A stretch of DNA of 21,662 nt. Source: Basidiobolus ranarum. Lineage: Eukaryota > Basidiobolomycota > Basidiobolomycetes > Basidiobolales. Below, in pieces: positions 20,901 through 21,662 of this stretch. Both the position numbers and the translations under genes were made by a program. The notes beneath the pieces are model-generated. The model was not told the origin of the DNA. It ran no database searches and worked only from the letters and a program-made list of their open reading frames with translations. The stretch spans positions 1 through 21,662 of the forward strand of contig JASJQH010007074.1 in the NCBI GenBank assembly GCA_040143965.1. The letters run 5' to 3'. Position 1 is the first letter of the stretch; every line of letters starts with the position of its first letter.

Positions 20901-21117
20901 GGATAAGTTCTTTTGATATATTCTTTTAATACCTTTTCTAAATTCGAATTTTACCCAACAGGAAAATTCCATTCAAATAAGTCACTCGAATTTTCGAATT
21001 CAATATCTGGATCATTTAAATTCTAGGAATTTCACTGGTCTTTATGATTTCCTTTATTCTTCCATGACTTCTCTTATGAAACTAAAATTAGAGCCGGGAA
21101 CTTCACTAATTTCTTAA
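17933..21117 (+). CDS. Inner kinetochore protein CENP-I/Mis6
   Basis: Mis6-family subunit of the constitutive centromere-associated network; it binds centromeric chromatin and helps CENP-A loading. Seventeen exons by eye: 17933-17975, 18034-18165, 18225-18340, 18420-18529, 18588-18659, 18726-18942, 19097-19232, 19292-19431, 19508-19625, 19687-19751, 19821-19912, 20011-20080, 20148-20201, 20265-20389, 20456-20638, 20697-20892 and 20962-21117. They encode 674 residues (fission yeast Mis6 about 672, human CENP-I 756). Helical-repeat landmarks matching human CENP-I in order: HWIIMVFDQI, KLYGVFFRLLEHDAL, VCHLLFLITGREHVKSFRVHKL, LLKVYKDYCPNLF, YLCYWDG, VLEFYEE, PLLTIPNRYILCSSLF, NCLWRGQAL and LSLEFLKGLE. 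Intron 10 uses a GC donor and intron 13 is a stop-free multiple of three. The junctions of exons 7/8 and intron 6 are the weakest parts. Confidence 0.88.
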
Positions 21118-21662
21118 TATTCCTTAATGAAAGTTCTATATAAATCAATATCTCTACCCTGGGTAGATTTTCTCTACTATCACTCCTAATTGATTTCAGA
21201 ATCTATACCATCTAAAGTATGTGATGGTGTTGCAATTTATACAAGACAAAAAATCATAGAATTTCATATATTTATGCTTACATTGTTGAAATCACCATAG
21301 CCTAAACATCAATATAGTTACATCCAGCTTAGTATTTAGTTATTCCGTATTTTACTACAAAAAAGAACTTGGCCATGCTTCATTACAAAAAAGTGCTTTG
21401 GGATACTGATGTAGGAGAAGAAAACAATGCAAAGCTAGCTTAAACCAAAGTTTTACTCCAGGTTAAAAAAGGATAAAGTGCCCTTCAGATGCATTGTCTT
21501 AATGTTAAAGCCAAATTGCTAATACAATGTCCTGGAGCTAAACCAGCTAAGTGTTAAAGTATTTGGGAGCCTGTTGGAAGTGGTTTGGAGACTTAGAGGA
21601 ATTGGTGGTTTTCACTTATTGATTTATTGAGTAGAAAGTTGACATTTATAGTTTTGTCAAGA
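21118..21662. other. Region downstream of CENP-I, no gene seen
   Basis: AT-rich sequence holding the CENP-I 3' UTR and whatever lies beyond. No perfect AATAAA follows within 150 nt on the plus strand. Neither strand shows a long open frame, a tRNA or a recognised repeat before the window ends. Confidence 0.55.

Noticed and set aside
21300-21662. Possible SINE or gene start at the right edge
   Set aside because: A loose A-box-like and B-box-like pair is present on the minus strand, but the spacing and sequence are poor and no tail or duplication is visible.

Overview
This window looks like nuclear DNA of an early-diverging (zygomycete-type) fungus. It holds eight conserved eukaryotic nuclear genes with AT-rich spacers. 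My exon models give 46 short introns, nearly all 56 to 98 nt, with GT donors and TAG, CAG or occasionally AAG acceptors. The gene set includes CENP-I/Mis6, a two-domain BRD8-type protein and a TMCO6-like importin-alpha relative. It points away from budding yeasts, but the placement is inference from gene structure and content and was not checked against a database.

Layout, left to right: the 3' part of THOC3/TEX1 (+, 1-1147) converges on ERB1/BOP1 (-, 1506-3958). RPB7 (-, 4582-5549) follows. Then comes a 1.1 kb spacer (5550-6680) with a compositionally odd island, a near-perfect inverted repeat, a 29-bp tandem repeat and a G-run cluster. RRP6/EXOSC10 (-, 6681-9191) is intronless and diverges from a BRD8/Bdc1-like bromodomain gene (+, 9678-13585) across a 0.5 kb promoter region. 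The TMCO6-like armadillo gene (+, 14333-16670), the ubiquitin-eS31 fusion RPS31/UBI3 (+, 16979-17508) and CENP-I/Mis6 (+, 17933-21117) follow in tandem. The last 545 bases hold no gene I can support.

The products are all core nuclear or translation machinery: mRNP packaging and export (THO), large-subunit ribosome assembly (Erb1), RNA polymerase II (Rpb7), nuclear RNA decay (Rrp6), NuA4-type chromatin acetylation (Brd8), probable nuclear transport (TMCO6-like), the small ribosomal subunit plus ubiquitin supply (eS31), and the inner kinetochore (CENP-I). Their adjacency does not form an operon or a known cluster.

I found no rRNA, tRNA, CRISPR array, recognisable transposon, retroelement or toxin gene, and no evidence of a new multi-gene system. 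The most interesting items are small: the fungal TMCO6-like gene, the BRD8 architecture with a 29-nt microexon, a GC-AG intron, a stop-free intron and a possible 21-nt microexon in CENP-I, G-run clusters at two 3' ends, and the unexplained island near 5930-6350. All exon models were made by eye from splice signals, reading frame and remembered family sequences; every full-length model sums to a multiple of three.
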